Shown here one piece after another: positions 48,165 through 59,425 of a DNA stretch of 64,000 nt. How positions within the stretch are numbered: the stretch's first letter is position 1; each line of letters begins with the position of its first letter. The notes below the pieces were generated by a model. That model was not told the DNA's origin and did no database searches. It saw only the letters and a list, made by a program, of their open reading frames with translations. Made by a program: the position numbers and the translations under genes. The stretch spans positions 147,782,501 to 147,846,500 of the forward strand of contig NC_134104.1 in assembly GCF_040939455.1 (NCBI RefSeq), given 5' to 3'. The DNA comes from Microcebus murinus. Its lineage: Eukaryota > Chordata > Mammalia > Primates > Cheirogaleidae.

Positions 48165-48425
48165 GTGGCTGTGTGTTTCATGGGCAAATTATTTAACCTC
48201 CATAATGCTTTGGTTTCATCATATGTAAATTAGGGTTATCTAAAGTACCAATTTCATATGATTGGGAGAATTATACTAGCTAATGTATATAATATGCTTA
48301 GATCAGTACATGGCAATAAAAACTATTAATAATATATTGGCAATAAAAACTAATATATATTAATAGATTATATATAATACATTGGCAATAAAAACTATTA
48401 ATAATATATTTAGTGCTTACTGAAT
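48165..48425 (+). mobile_element. MIR SINE, sense, with internal AT-rich expansion
   Basis: 'gggcaaattatttaacctcc', 'ttggtttcatcatatgtaaa', 'ttagggttatctaaag' and 'catggcaataaaaactatta' follow the sense MIR order. The tail region is expanded by repeats of TGGCAATAAAAACTATTAAT. Confidence 0.7.
48311..48410 (+). repeat. Three imperfect copies of TGGCAATAAAAACTA...
   Basis: Copies begin at 48311, 48338 and 48383. The first and third share TGGCAATAAAAACTATTAAT and the following AATATATT; the second diverges into TA-rich sequence. Confidence 0.92.
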
Positions 48426-48439
48426 GTTAGCTGTGGGTA

Positions 48440-48790
48440 CTATTGTTGGTGATTATTTGTTCTTCTGTTTTTCCTCAGATAACTGGACTGTTTCACTAAC
48501 ATTTTCAAAGGACAGCTTTTGGTTTATCTCCATTTTTCCACTGCTTTACATTTCACTGGTTTCTGTTCCTATATTTAGCATTTTATTCCTCTGCTTTCAC
48601 TGGGTTTATTCTGTTATCCTTTTACAAGCTTCTTTAGTTGAACATTCAACACACTGATTTTCAATGTTTCTTGTTTTTAAAGTTCATCTTTAATGATAAA
48701 AATCTATTTCTAGCTAAAGTACTAAAGTTCTGCTTTAGCTAAACCATATAATTTTATTTCTTCAGCTCTATAGTGGTTTTAAAACATGCC
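48440..48790 (-). mobile_element. L1 ORF2 fragment, antisense
   Basis: 'aaaggacagcttttggttta', 'tctccatttttccactgctt' and 'attcctctgctttcactggg', 'tttctagctaaagtactaaa' are antisense mid-ORF2 L1 blocks. Confidence 0.65.
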
Positions 48791-48794
48791 TGGA

Positions 48795-49210
48795 AGTTCT
48801 TTGACACTCCTCCCATCAAAAATAGAATCTAATTTCCCTCTTTTTGAATTCAGACCAGCCTTAGGGACTGACCTTGAACGGACAGAAGGTATTCACTTCT
48901 GAAGCTAAGTGACTTCTGAAGCTAGGTCAGAAGGTGACACAGCTTCTGCAAGACTCTAAAGCTCCTGAGATGGCCATCCTTAGAACCTAGTCACCATGTC
49001 CTGGGGAAGCCCAGGCTACATGAAGAAGCCATGCACATGAACTTGTACATGTACAAGAAGCCATGAACAAGGTGTTCCAGCTTGTGAAGTTGATACGCTG
49101 TGGAGAAGGGGCAAGCTGACCTTACTGAGCCCAACCCAAACTTTCTGCCAGAAAAATAATTTAGGCCACTAAGTTTCAGCACGGTTTGTTGTGCAGCAAT
49201 CAATACCCAG
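48795..49210 (+). mobile_element. MaLR-type (MLT1-like) LTR
   Basis: 'tctttgacactcctcccatc', 'tcttctgcaagactctaaag'-like block, 'gaagcccaggctacatgaag', 'ccagaaaaataatttaggcc' and 'actaagtttcagcacggttt' then 'gttgtgcagcaatcaatacc' give the ending typical of this LTR class. ACTTCTGAAGCTA is locally duplicated near 48895-48925. Confidence 0.68.
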
Positions 49211-49479
49211 AACATTTCTAAATTATTTTCTGTTTTAACATTATCAAATTATTTTAAAGCCATAAACTACTTAGAAGTACATATATTCTGTAGTTTCCAA
49301 ACAACGGCCGTGGTAACAGTGGTGATGGGGATGGTATATTTTAAATCAGTCATTTCTAATTTAACTGGAGTTAGCAATGTAGTCTGAACATATAATCTAT
49401 AATTGTTCCATGTGTCCTTATAAAGAATATATCTTCGTTTGGTGCTGCCTTTTATCCATCTCTCTCTCTTTCTCTTATT

Positions 49480-49572
49480 TTTTTTCTTTAGGTAGACAGG
49501 AAAGATTTCTAATTCTCTCTCTTTCTCAAAATATTTATATATATGTATAAAAATATGTATATATATTTAAAA
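49480..49572. repeat. T/C-rich then AT-rich low-complexity sequence
   Basis: Starts with a T-rich run, then TATATATGTATAAAAATATG-type sequence. It separates the MaLR LTR region from the hAT fossil. Confidence 0.75.
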
Positions 49573-49611
49573 CCACTGATCTAATGGAGATTACATATGG
49601 GTCTCTATTAC

Positions 49612-50526
49612 GTCAGTGGTTTTTAAACTTTTTTGGTCTCAGAACCCTTTTCATTCTTAAAAATTGAGGACCTCAAAGAGTTTTTCTTTATGCAAGGTGT
49701 ATTTATTAGTATTTACTACATGGGAAATGAAAACTGAGACTTTTAAAAATATTTACAAATTCATTTAAAAATAATAAAACCATGTATACTAGCATATGTT
49801 TTATTTTTTTAAATGTATTTTCCCAAACAAGAAAAATTAGGGACAAAAGTGACACTGTTTTACATTTCTGCTAATTCTTTAATGTGTGTCTTATAAGAAG
49901 ACATTTGGATTCTCATATCTGCTTCTGCATTCAATCTGCTGGGGGTATATTGTGTTGGTTGAAGTTTACAGAAAAAGTTCAGCCTCACACAGATATGTAA
50001 TTGGAAAACAGAGAAGTAGCATAATAGTATGTTCAGATAGTTGTGCAAATGCTTCTTTGATACTATACTGAAATTCAACACGTGGTAGTTTCTTAAGGAT
50101 AATTGGGACATGGAATGGAAACAACATTAGTAAACTTCTCATACTTTGTTACATTAAAATCCATTGGTTTATCTTACACTTTGAATGGGTCTCTTGCCAT
50201 ATAAAATTTTGTAATCTCATACACTTGTCATCTGGAAAATGTTGGTCTACTGAGTTATAAAGATCTGCCAAAATGTTGACACATTTCATTATTTAGTATC
50301 GAAAAAATCACATTCATTAACATCACCATTGGGAAGCTGTCAGACTCTCAGCGGTGATTACACATTTTCTAAAATTCTAATTTTGCTTGAAAACTCAAAT
50401 TTCGTGGCAACAAATGTCAGTTGTTTTCCTTAAAGTCACAGACTTACTGTGTTCATTTTTGATAAAATGCCTACCAAATGCTCAAGTCTAATCATAGTTT
50501 GTCCGTAGTTATTCTTTTGAGTAAAA
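49612..50526. mobile_element. Long hAT-type fossil, about 0.9 kb
   Basis: It opens 'gtcagtggtttttaaacttt' and 'tggtctcagaacccttttca', then 'aggacctcaaagagtttttc', 'cattcaatctgctgggggta', 'ttggttgaagtttacagaaa', 'catacacttgtcatctggaa' and 'cattggtttatcttacactt'. This is a remembered long interspersed hAT family starting CAGTGGTTCTCAAA. The antisense strand keeps transposase-like remnants broken by stops. The right terminus is missing, abutting an L1 5' end. Subfamily not assigned. Confidence 0.65.
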
Positions 50527-50529
50527 ATG

Positions 50530-51845
50530 GTGGTCTAGACTTCTAGAATGGTGATGTGAGGAGTTCCACAGACTCATTCCCCACCAAAGCAAGCATAACT
50601 GGTAAAGAAATTATTTTTAAAAAATAGTCATTTTAAGTGTCTGAAATTGTCTTAAGGGCATAACACTAAGGAAGAAACATTTATTTAAGAAAATCTACCA
50701 AAACCTAATGAGAACAGCCTAAATTTGTGGTATTTCAACCATGATCCTCTCTCCATCCCTCCCCCTTCCCAGCTCAGCATGACAGAAATTCCACTCTAGG
50801 CTCGTGAACCTAAGAATATAGGGCTCATTCTCCCACCACTTCCCAATTAAGGGTTATGGTACATCCCAATAGGGACAAGCCACCAGCATGTTTCTTCCTG
50901 TCTCTATGTTGATGCTGAAGCTAAATTCCAGGCAAGTTCAGCAGAGAGGCTCCTTCCACCAAGCTCCCATGCAGAGAGCAGGTGCTATGTCAGGTGTGCC
51001 ACACCAAGAACACTGGGCCCTGATTGCCCTCACCCCAGTTTGCTCACAGGGCAGAGGTCTGTGCTGGAAGACTCAAACTGATAGGACCAGAGGCTACCAC
51101 CTCTTTCCAGCTCCTACTCATAAAGCAGGGGTGTCTCTCTGACACAAACAGGCCACTGGCCCTTCCCCCAGCTCCAGACTCAGGGCTCAGAGATTTTTAC
51201 CTGGGAAAAGAGGCAGGCCTGAAGAAAAGAACTCCAAAGCTCTCCCCAAAGGAGCTGACTTTATTTGAACCCAGTACGAAGAAGTTCAAGCCTAAGGATG
51301 CTTCCAAAAACAAAGGAGCTTTCGGTGGTGAGCAAGTTAGGGGGAGCTGGCAGTTTCGTTGTAAGCAACAAGCTAAACTGTAGCCCGGCTTCTTTATTAG
51401 AGACAACCATAGAGAAAGAGAGCTCAGAGGAGCCATATAAAAGTCAAAACAAACCTGAAAGACTGGCCTCTAAAACTACTCATGCAAAGGGGCCTGAGTT
51501 CAACTGGATCAGATGGTGCTGCAATTTTTTGCCCTAGAATGCTCTTGAAAACAAACGTAGCAGTTAGTGGAGGCTAGCAGCTGGATGTGACACACCAAAG
51601 AGGCAGAGAGCTTAACACAGAGATCAGGGAGAGAGACAAAGAGAGCCCTGCTAGAACCACGGTCTTGCCAGGGTGACTGCACGCACCCAAGGCCGCACTC
51701 ACTGAGGAGCAACACCAGAGGCTTAGTGCTGTGGGGAGGGGTCGGGGAAAATTCCAGCCTGATGCCCTTCTACCCGCACCAACCCCCACACCCCCAGTTA
51801 ACCAAAACACAACAATTACTTTTTTTCTTGTTCAAATAGTATATC
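50530..51845 (+). mobile_element. Old L1 5' UTR / ORF1-upstream region
   Basis: It starts 'cttctagaatggtgatgtga', 'ggagttccacagactcattc', 'cccaccaaagcaagcataac', then 'aagaaaatctaccaaaacct' and 'acagcctaaatttgtggtat', the opening order of old L1 5' untranslated regions. GC-rich, with open frames of 119, 94 and 90 codons that are not ORF1. The element is disrupted by the hAT copy at 51855. Confidence 0.58.
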
Positions 51846-51854
51846 CCTCTGAAC

Positions 51855-52067
51855 CAGGGGTCTTCAAACTTTTTAAGCAAGGGGACCAGTTCACTGTCCC
51901 TCAGACCGTTGGAGAGAGCGGCACACATTCCACACATGCGCACTATGGGCCCCAGACGAGTTGGCTGCTAAGCAGGACAGGCAGCGGCGGCAAAAACACC
52001 CATCAGGCCGGATAAATGTCCTCGGCGGGCCGCATGTGGCCCGCACATCTTAGTTTGAGGACCCCTG
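51855..52067. mobile_element. Short non-autonomous hAT element, copy 2 (213 bp)
   Basis: Left end CAGGGGTCTTCAAACTTTTT, right end (reverse complement CAGGGGTCCTCAAACTAAGA). CTCTGAAC at 51847-51854 and 52068-52075 is a perfect 8-base duplication. The interior contains 'gcacacattccacacatgcg', 'gctgctaagcaggacaggca' and 'gccggataaatgtcctcggc'. It is the reverse-oriented sister of copy 3. GC-rich, with no transposase. Confidence 0.92.
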
Positions 52068-52075
52068 CTCTGAAC

Positions 52076-53970
52076 AATAGATCACTGATTTTATTATAGT
52101 GGGAACCTCGAGATAAATAGCTGAATAGAATTGTCATTTTGATGGAGAAATTTACCCAAATATTCCAGAAGGTGTGATTTATCCCACATCACAGTGTTAT
52201 CCAGGCTACATACTGGGGCTCTGCCACCCACCAGAATACCTTTCAGTGATTACACGTGAGAAAGATTTCCTTTCTGGTCCTGAGGTTGGGGAAGCTGCTG
52301 CCAATTCTCCGTTTATATGTGCTTACTGTGAAATCACAGATGCTGTAGGGAATTAGTCACTTGACCTCCCTCCTTCTGTTGATGTCATTTTATTGACCCT
52401 TTAAACTAATAGGTGTATCAACACTGTCGTCCCAGAGGTTAAGGTGAATTATTAATGAGTTTAAAGGCAAAAGATGCTCTCAACTCTTCATCATACCTCT
52501 TGAGAAAACCCTAATGGAGGAAAATATAGAAAAAAAAAAGATAGAAAAAAATTAGGTATTTTTAACTCCTCCATTCCATCAATGTCGGGAGACATAAAGA
52601 GCAAGAAGTGGGATTTTCTCTGGCATAGATAGTTGAGAAGATATTTTAAAAAGTGGAGTCTCAAAATTTCAATTTGTAAAACAAGTTTGATATTATAATT
52701 TTAAGAAGTCCACATTGGTTTAAACTGAGGCTGTTAGGTTAGTTTTAAAATAAGGTTGTTTGTATATTTTTTATTTTGATTTTGAATTCAGTAAGTAGGA
52801 ATAGTTATGTCTAGTTTTTGGTTCAAAACTTTAGTTTTCTTAAGTATCTTTAAAACATAATAATACCAAGAGTCAAAATTTGCCACACAAAACAATTTGT
52901 GTTTCAGATTATAACTGCCATTACCCTAAAACATTTTAAGGAGAATCTTCTCTATAGTTTGGGTGTTATGCAGAGTGCTGGTAGGAAGAAAGGACCAGGG
53001 CTTATGTTATGTCCTGAGGGAAATCCTGATGGTCAGGGTCAGCCAGCCACCTGAGTTATCCTGGAGTGACAGCAGCCAGCAAGCAGCAGTGTAGTCTGTG
53101 AGGTCAGAAAAACAACTGGGACATGGTTGATCAACACTGTGTGTCCACCAATGGCTTGCAAAAAATGGGCTATATTTGGAATGAAGAGGTCTAAATCAGT
53201 CATGCCCCCTCTAACCTGTAGAAAATGACAGACAGATCCATCCAGAAACTCAAATTTACTTCCAGTGCATGTTAATTTAATTTTAAAAAGAACCCTGGTA
53301 TGGAGGAGTCGGTACTACTGATTGCATTATGGTGGATTTGATGGAATAAAGGATTGTGTCTGAAAAGATATGATTAGCGGTTAACAGGTCTATGAAAATG
53401 AGTTTAGGCATTTCTTGCATGCTTTCTAGAAATAGGATCCCTATTTTACTTAAATGCAATGTTAAAACTAGTGCAAGATGGCCCCAGTAACACTTATGTG
53501 GCAGTGCGGAGGCTGAGGCAACCTTTCAAATGGACTTGCAGGCTGCACAGCTCTCGGGCACACTTGGGCACTGCCTCTGGGATGCGGGCACTACGGACTA
53601 GTACAAAGAAGTGCTCCAGATGGCAATTTATACTCCTTAACCCATGTGGTGTCCATTCCCCAAGAGCTATTAGGATACCTTGTTTCCAATGTGATCAATA
53701 TCTAAACAGCTTAATGTCTAAAAGCACTTTTCATGTATATGTGCATGATTACCATAATTCATCAAGAACAAGCAAAGTGTATAAGTGTTGTCAATTTGGG
53801 GAGAGCTCAAATCAAAAGGGAGAACCTGTAGGCCTATGGCTCTCTGAAAACGTAGGTTTTATTTAATAAGAAGAAACCTTTGCATGTACTGTTTACTATA
53901 CCTATTTTGGTACATGGTCAAAGCAAGATTGGAGACCATCATCTCCAATCTGCCAAGGTGAAGGGCATCA
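52076..53970. other. Unique, AT-rich sequence, no gene seen
   Basis: A 135-codon open frame at 53459-53866 has several cysteines and arginines but no recognised domain and no promoter or splice evidence. No named repeat. Confidence 0.4.
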
Positions 53971-53974
53971 CAGC

Positions 53975-54158
53975 CACCATATTCATTTTTTAAGCACTAA
54001 AATCTACTGGGTGTTTCCCACGTGCCTGATACTTTTCTAAATACATTATACGTATCATGTCATGTAATCCTCATAAGAACTACGTGAAATAGGTATTACT
54101 GTTGCACACAATTTATACATCTAGAAACTAAGACTCAGAGAAGTTAAATAACTCTACC
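53975..54158 (-). mobile_element. MIR SINE, antisense, left half
   Basis: 'tactgggtgtttcccacgtg', 'catgtaatcctcataagaac', 'tacgtgaaataggtattact' and 'actaagactcagagaagtta' are antisense MIR blocks. Split by the Alu at 54176; the remainder lies at 54518-54600. Confidence 0.82.
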
Positions 54159-54175
54159 AGAACCACTGAATTAAT

Positions 54176-54500
54176 TTTTTTTTTTTGAGACACAGTCTCA
54201 CTTTGTTGCCCACGGTAGAGTGCTATGGCATCAGCCTAGCTCACAGCAACCTCAAACTCCTGGGCTCAAGCAATCCTCCTGCCTCACTCAGTCTCCCAAG
54301 TAGCTGGGACTACAGGCATGCACCATCATGACTGGCTAATTTTTTCTATATATTTTTAGCTGGCCAAGTAATTTCTATTTTTAGTAGAGACGAGGTCTCA
54401 CTCTTGCTCAGGCTGGTCTCGAACTCCTGAGCTCAAACAATCCACCTGCTTCGGGCTCCCAGAGTGCTAGGATTACAGGCGTGAGCCACCACGCCTGGCC
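54176..54500 (-). mobile_element. Full-length lemur-type Alu, antisense, with 17-bp target duplication
   Basis: T tail, 'gcatcagcctagctcacagc' (lemur right arm in antisense), linker 'tatttttagctggccaagta', and an end 'gtgagccaccacgcctggcc'. AGAACCACTGAATTAAT at 54159-54175 and 54501-54517 is a perfect duplication of MIR sequence. Confidence 0.97.
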
Positions 54501-54517
54501 AGAACCACTGAATTAAT

Positions 54518-54600
54518 CAAGGGTAGAGCCAGAGTCATTGAATTAATAAATGGAGAGCCCAGGCTTTTAGAGCTGGCCTACTGATAATACCCAATCACTA
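54518..54600 (-). mobile_element. MIR SINE, antisense, right half
   Basis: 'caagggtagagccagagtca' and 'gagcccaggcttttagagct' continue the MIR after the Alu. Confidence 0.65.
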
Positions 54601-56439
54601 TTCTACCAATAGTGAAATCAACCGCTAGATATTCCATAGTTTCTTCATGTATATATAGCCATAAACTTTTTTCACAATCAAAAACTCAGTAGTAACATAA
54701 ATGTTATATTTTAAATATGTCTGAGGGTTTAAATAATAATAAACTTGTATTTTCTTCAAATTACTAAACAGGCTACACATGACTGGAGAATCTGCTACCT
54801 GAAATCTGATTCCAGCTCTGCTGCTTACTGGTTATGTGACTTAAAGGAAACTCTTCTAATGCTTTTGAGCCTTTGCTTCCCCAACTATAAGTGTACAGAT
54901 TTCTCAGGAAGATTAGGGCAATACACATGTGAAGCAACAACCTTCTCCTAGGTACTCGACAAAGGGCAGCCATTATGATTATGAAATAATCCTGGGGAAA
55001 GTCCTGTGTACACCGAGCTACACAATGCAGGGATGTCACTATTATTACCCTGTCAAATGTGATAATACAAGTCAACTGTTGGGATCACAAGCCATTTTCC
55101 AATAACACGGAGAGTCGTTGGATCCTTGGGGCACTAAGAAACCTGGCGTAAACTCCTCCAGTTTTTATAGGACTGAAGAAAACACTAAATTTGTATGGTC
55201 CAATGACCTAAACGAGGCACTGAGAACAACTGCTGCCTACCACTGTCCTGGACAAGAATTTTTCTCAATTTTGAATATTCCCCTGAATTGATCCTGAGAG
55301 GCTCATCTTTTAAATAAGCCATTCTAGGCTGCTTTGGAACAAGTTTTAAGATTCAGTAATTTAATGCAATTATATCCTACTGTCATTTTTGAGCCTGGAA
55401 ATTGTCCATGGATCTTAATTGCCAGGTCTCTCTGGTTCTTACTTTTTCCCTTTATAATGCAACAAACTTGCACCCTGGGAAGGTGCTTCCTCCCAAGATC
55501 TCACATTTCTATTAACTACTTCAGGGGGGCTCTTTAAAAGAAGAGGAGAGGTGTTAATTAGGGTGGTAATGGCCTCAGAAAAACCTTTTCTAGTCCTCAG
55601 AAGAATCAGTGCCTGTTGGAAACATAGCATTAGTGTGAAAAGAACTAGGAGTATAAAATATTCAACAATTCTTCCATATGGAAGCCTTGATTCCCACACC
55701 TGGTGACACTCCTGACACCCCACTCCAATGACTGCAGTACCCCATGGCTGGATTGATGTTGCAGGTGAATTGTCCACTGCATTTCCTTTGCTCAAAGTCC
55801 GTTATTTGGGTTGTGGTGGATGATGTTTCTTGAAGTGATATATCTCCAGGATAGGAACCACTGTAAGATAATACGACTCAAAATACCGCATGCAGACCAC
55901 CTGCACTGGGTGACACACATATTACTGAGTCCCTCTCCACTTAATGAACCAGAATCTCAGGCAGGAATCAAGAATTTACCTTTCTACCATGCTCCCATGA
56001 ACACTAAAGTTTGAGAATCCCTGGTAGAAGAAATGATGAATACTTACTTCTGGCCAAATTATCTAATGCTCAGTATGTGCTGATGGCTAGACTGGATCTC
56101 AAACATATTAAAATTGTATTCAATATTTTTGCTTCACTCAAATTAAACAAAACCAGAAATAAATGTGTGCCAAATATTTACAGGATAACAGTTTCAAAAA
56201 TTAAGGTGAAAACAAGGACACACTGTAGATGGTTATCTTTATGACCAGGGATTAGGGAAAGACTCCTTAAGCAAAGCTCTAAAACTACAAACCAAAGGTA
56301 AATGGTTGATATTTTTCTGGTGAATGAAAGAGATTGTAAGCAAAGTTAACAAACATGACAGTCATGGAGATGATATTTTCCATCTTTAGATCTAAAGATA
56401 AATATCTAGAATACATAAACAATGTCTGCAAAGCAACCA
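54601..56439. other. Mostly unique sequence, no gene seen
   Basis: Holds the MER20-like fragment below. Open frames up to 118 codons (minus, 55439-55795) lack recognisable domains. Confidence 0.38.
55856..56027 (+). mobile_element. MER20-like hAT fossil
   Basis: 'cagaccacctgcactgggtg', 'tgaaccagaatctcaggcag', and the end 'acactaaagtttgagaatcc' then CTGG match the MER20-type order, with the inverted start/end pair GGAACCACTG / GAGAATCCCTG. Confidence 0.6.
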
Positions 56440-56800
56440 GAAAAAGCCAGGGGTACCAGTAGAAGAATGGGCAAAGGATATGAAGAGAAAATCCATAGAA
56501 GCATTTATTTGCTGGAAATGCAAATTAAATTTACAATGAGATACTATTTATACCCATCAGAACGGATATAAATGCTTGGCAAGGATGTTCAAGGGCCAAG
56601 AATCCTCAAGAACCCTTGGGGAGGGTGTAGCCCAGGGAAACCACTGTGTCAAACAATCTCACAGTGCTGACGGAAGAAATTATGCCCACACCATATGGCC
56701 CAGCAAGCCCATTCCTGGATTTATATTCTAAAGGCAAAGAACTAAATGTACATATAGCGACATGAATGGAGTTTAAAAGTATATTGTTAGGTTAAAAAAA
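56440..56800 (+). mobile_element. L1 ORF2 C-terminal fragment
   Basis: 'agaatgggcaaaggatatga', 'aatgcaaattaaatttacaa', 'tgagatactatttataccca', 'caccatatggcccagcaagc' and 'ccattcctggatttatattc' are late ORF2 L1 blocks. Confidence 0.75.
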
Positions 56801-56969
56801 GTTTTAAAAAAGGACAAGATCAATAGTACAATATCATTCGTGTAAGTTAAAAACACATACACACAAAAGAGCTCTCGTGTGTATTCTCTCTATATACACA
56901 CACACACATATATAATAGCCATGTGTGTATATATAATAGTTTTAAACTCCATTCATGTTGCTATATGTA
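56749..56969. repeat. 30-bp inverted pair, 161-base spacer
   Basis: TACATATAGCGACATGAATG...TTTAAAA (56749-56778) returns in reverse complement at 56940-56969 with one mismatch in 30. The spacer has its own CA/TG-rich partial palindrome (about 56891-56934). Confidence 0.95.
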
Positions 56970-58084
56970 TGCACATGCATCAAGGATGCATAGTCAAGGC
57001 CATATATTAAATACATTAGAGTAGGAAGGGGAATGGGGGTAGATATTGGAGAAGGAGAAGAAAAAACCTAAATCCTTACCCCTAACTCAATGACAACAAC
57101 AAACAAAACAACCCAGAAAAAATATAAAAGGGCATGTTCCTCTAGCTAAAGAGAGAAACTTTAAATTCAACTATAAGACAAAGAAATGAACATTTTTGCT
57201 AATTAGGATTTACACTATTGACTAAATACCTTCAGTGGTCTTAGCATTACTATACCAAAAAAGGCAAATTCGTTGCCAGCTGCCAAGGAGCTGACATCCA
57301 GGGATCTTGCAGCCATGCAGGTGGCCTTGCTGCCCAGTGGGCAGGATGCAAACACACCTGCCAGTCTCCTGCACCCCACCCCCATCCAATTCTCTCGTAA
57401 GCACCTGCAGACTGGGTAAAAGGCAGACATGCTGGAAGGGGGTTGCATGATGGTGTTTTCACTGAGTCAACAAAAAGTAACAAGCAAAATAACTGCAATT
57501 CAAAAGCACCAAGGATTAGAGAGACTTTAGAATTTAATAACATAGAAAAAATAAATAGATTTTAAATTGTTCTCCTTTCTTGTGAGTAGTATAAGGTCAG
57601 TTACTTCCCTGGGTTCATAAACTGGGAAGGCAGTGAAGCTTGCACCTGGTTATCTTGAGCTGTTTCATGATCCAACACCATTTCTGTTATTTTCCTTTAA
57701 ATAACATTATGACTGACTGCCACCACAGGCTAAGCCCAGCAGGAAGCCAGGTCAGCCCAAGCTCTGGGTTCTGAGGTCATAGTTACTTCAGCTCTGGCCT
57801 TAGCATCTAGAAGGCAGCCCCTTCCCTTCCTTTTAATATACTGAACAGGTTCTGAGAATCTCTGTTGTGCCTGGCCTATGCTAGGGACCTGAAGGGACAC
57901 AAAGAAGATGCAGATCTTGCCCCTAGGGAGGAGATATCTAGTTGTGTCACTATATACCTACTATTCAATGCCCATTAATCAATTGCCTGTGAATAAGAAA
58001 GCTAAACTGACTCAGGGGGAGTGCTGAACACCTGCTTCCTTTATGAGAGATCTTATATCAAATTCAGTGCACTTAATGAGTGTC

Positions 58085-58186
58085 TACTCTGTGCACAGAG
58101 CAACACAAAGGCCTGTGTACTAAACAAAGGCCTGTATACTCTATGCACAGAGCTATACAAAGGCACAGGGCTGTACAAAGGATCTG
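58085..58186 (+). repeat. Imperfect 50-bp tandem duplication
   Basis: TACTCTGTGCACAGAGCAAC at 58085 and TACTCTATGCACAGAGCTAT at 58137 start two diverged 50-base copies, each containing two 'caaagg' words. Confidence 0.8.
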
Positions 58187-59334
58187 TTCCTAATTTTGGC
58201 TGGGAGAGAAGATATGAAAAGTTTAATGAAAGCTCAAGAGAAAACAAGGCATAGCAAACTACCGTCAGGCATAGAGGATTAACTGCCAATCAGAGGTGCA
58301 ACCACTCAGGGCCCAGACAGCAGAGGGGGAGCTGACTCAGCTATGCAGATGGCTGTCGGAAAGGAAATGGGCCATCAAAGGAGGGAGGGGGTTTGGACAG
58401 GGGAAAGCAGGATGGGGGAGCAGCACAGGCAAAAGCAGAGGTGTGAAGGGAAGGTCACCCTCTCTCTCTGGGCCTCCACCTGCCAGCATTTTGCTCCCAT
58501 TTCAGCAAAGGCAATAGAAGGGCATTTTCCTCCTTCATCTTGTACACTGTGATCTTAGGAGAGGCTCCTTTGGTTTCCTTGTTTTCGATCCTGCATCTCG
58601 TGACAAACTATGCACATTTCACTCGCGTGGAGGAAGTGTCATACTAAAACACTAAGTTGGAAAAACATTGGCAGCACAGAAGTAAAAACAAATGACCATC
58701 TTTCCAAGGGAGGTAATTACCCAGCCAAATGAGATCATCCACAGCAGCGGGGAGGCAGGGAAGGAAGGACCAGTAGGGCGTGTTACAGCGGTAAGAACTT
58801 CCCTGATTTCTCCACAGCCTAACCTACAATTTTCTGATGGTTTAAATGATACGTTTTTCTTTAAAGTACAGCCTGCCATCATACACTCAGTCCTTAGTGA
58901 CTACAAGATGGATATAATGGAAATATTCTCCCAGGAATTCCTGAGGAAGAGCCCTCTTTTCAAAAAAAAAAAACTGAGGACAATACTAGTATAGTCAGGG
59001 AGAAAAGTGAGAACATTGAAAGGAGCCCAGGAGGTTAGGGGTGTCCTGCCGAGTTGGAAGAATTAAAATGAGCTGTAGATGGACTGGAGACAGAAACAAC
59101 TTTTCGAAACCTAAATATAGATTTTTCATTGCTTTCCTGAAAGAAAGATCAGGATTAAACTCCAATTAAATATGAAAAGGAAAGCAGATTCCATGCTACC
59201 ATGTAATAAACAGATGCTTTAGATATAAATACTTATCCATTCTGTAAATTCAAAAACTGTTTTCAAAGACACTGAAATTGTATGTGAGGAGAAAAGTTCT
59301 TGGCACTAAAGATGTTCTTAATAAAAGAACAGGT

Positions 59335-59425
59335 TTTATTTTATATATTAAAAATATATGATATAGATAAATGAATTATATATATGTACATGCATGTATG
59401 TACATATATAATATATAAATATACA
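59335..59425. repeat. AT-rich / (ATGT)-like low-complexity tract
   Basis: TATATATGTACATGCATGTATGTACATATA-type sequence, listed as an AT-rich simple tract. Confidence 0.85.

Noticed and set aside
49612..50526. Possible domesticated hAT transposase gene on the antisense strand
   Set aside because: The longest antisense frame is about 83 codons and stops are frequent, so this is a decayed element.
53459..53866. 135-codon frame with several cysteines, considered as a small gene or processed pseudogene
   Set aside because: No recognised family, no A tail, no flanking duplication, and no zinc-finger spacing among the cysteines.
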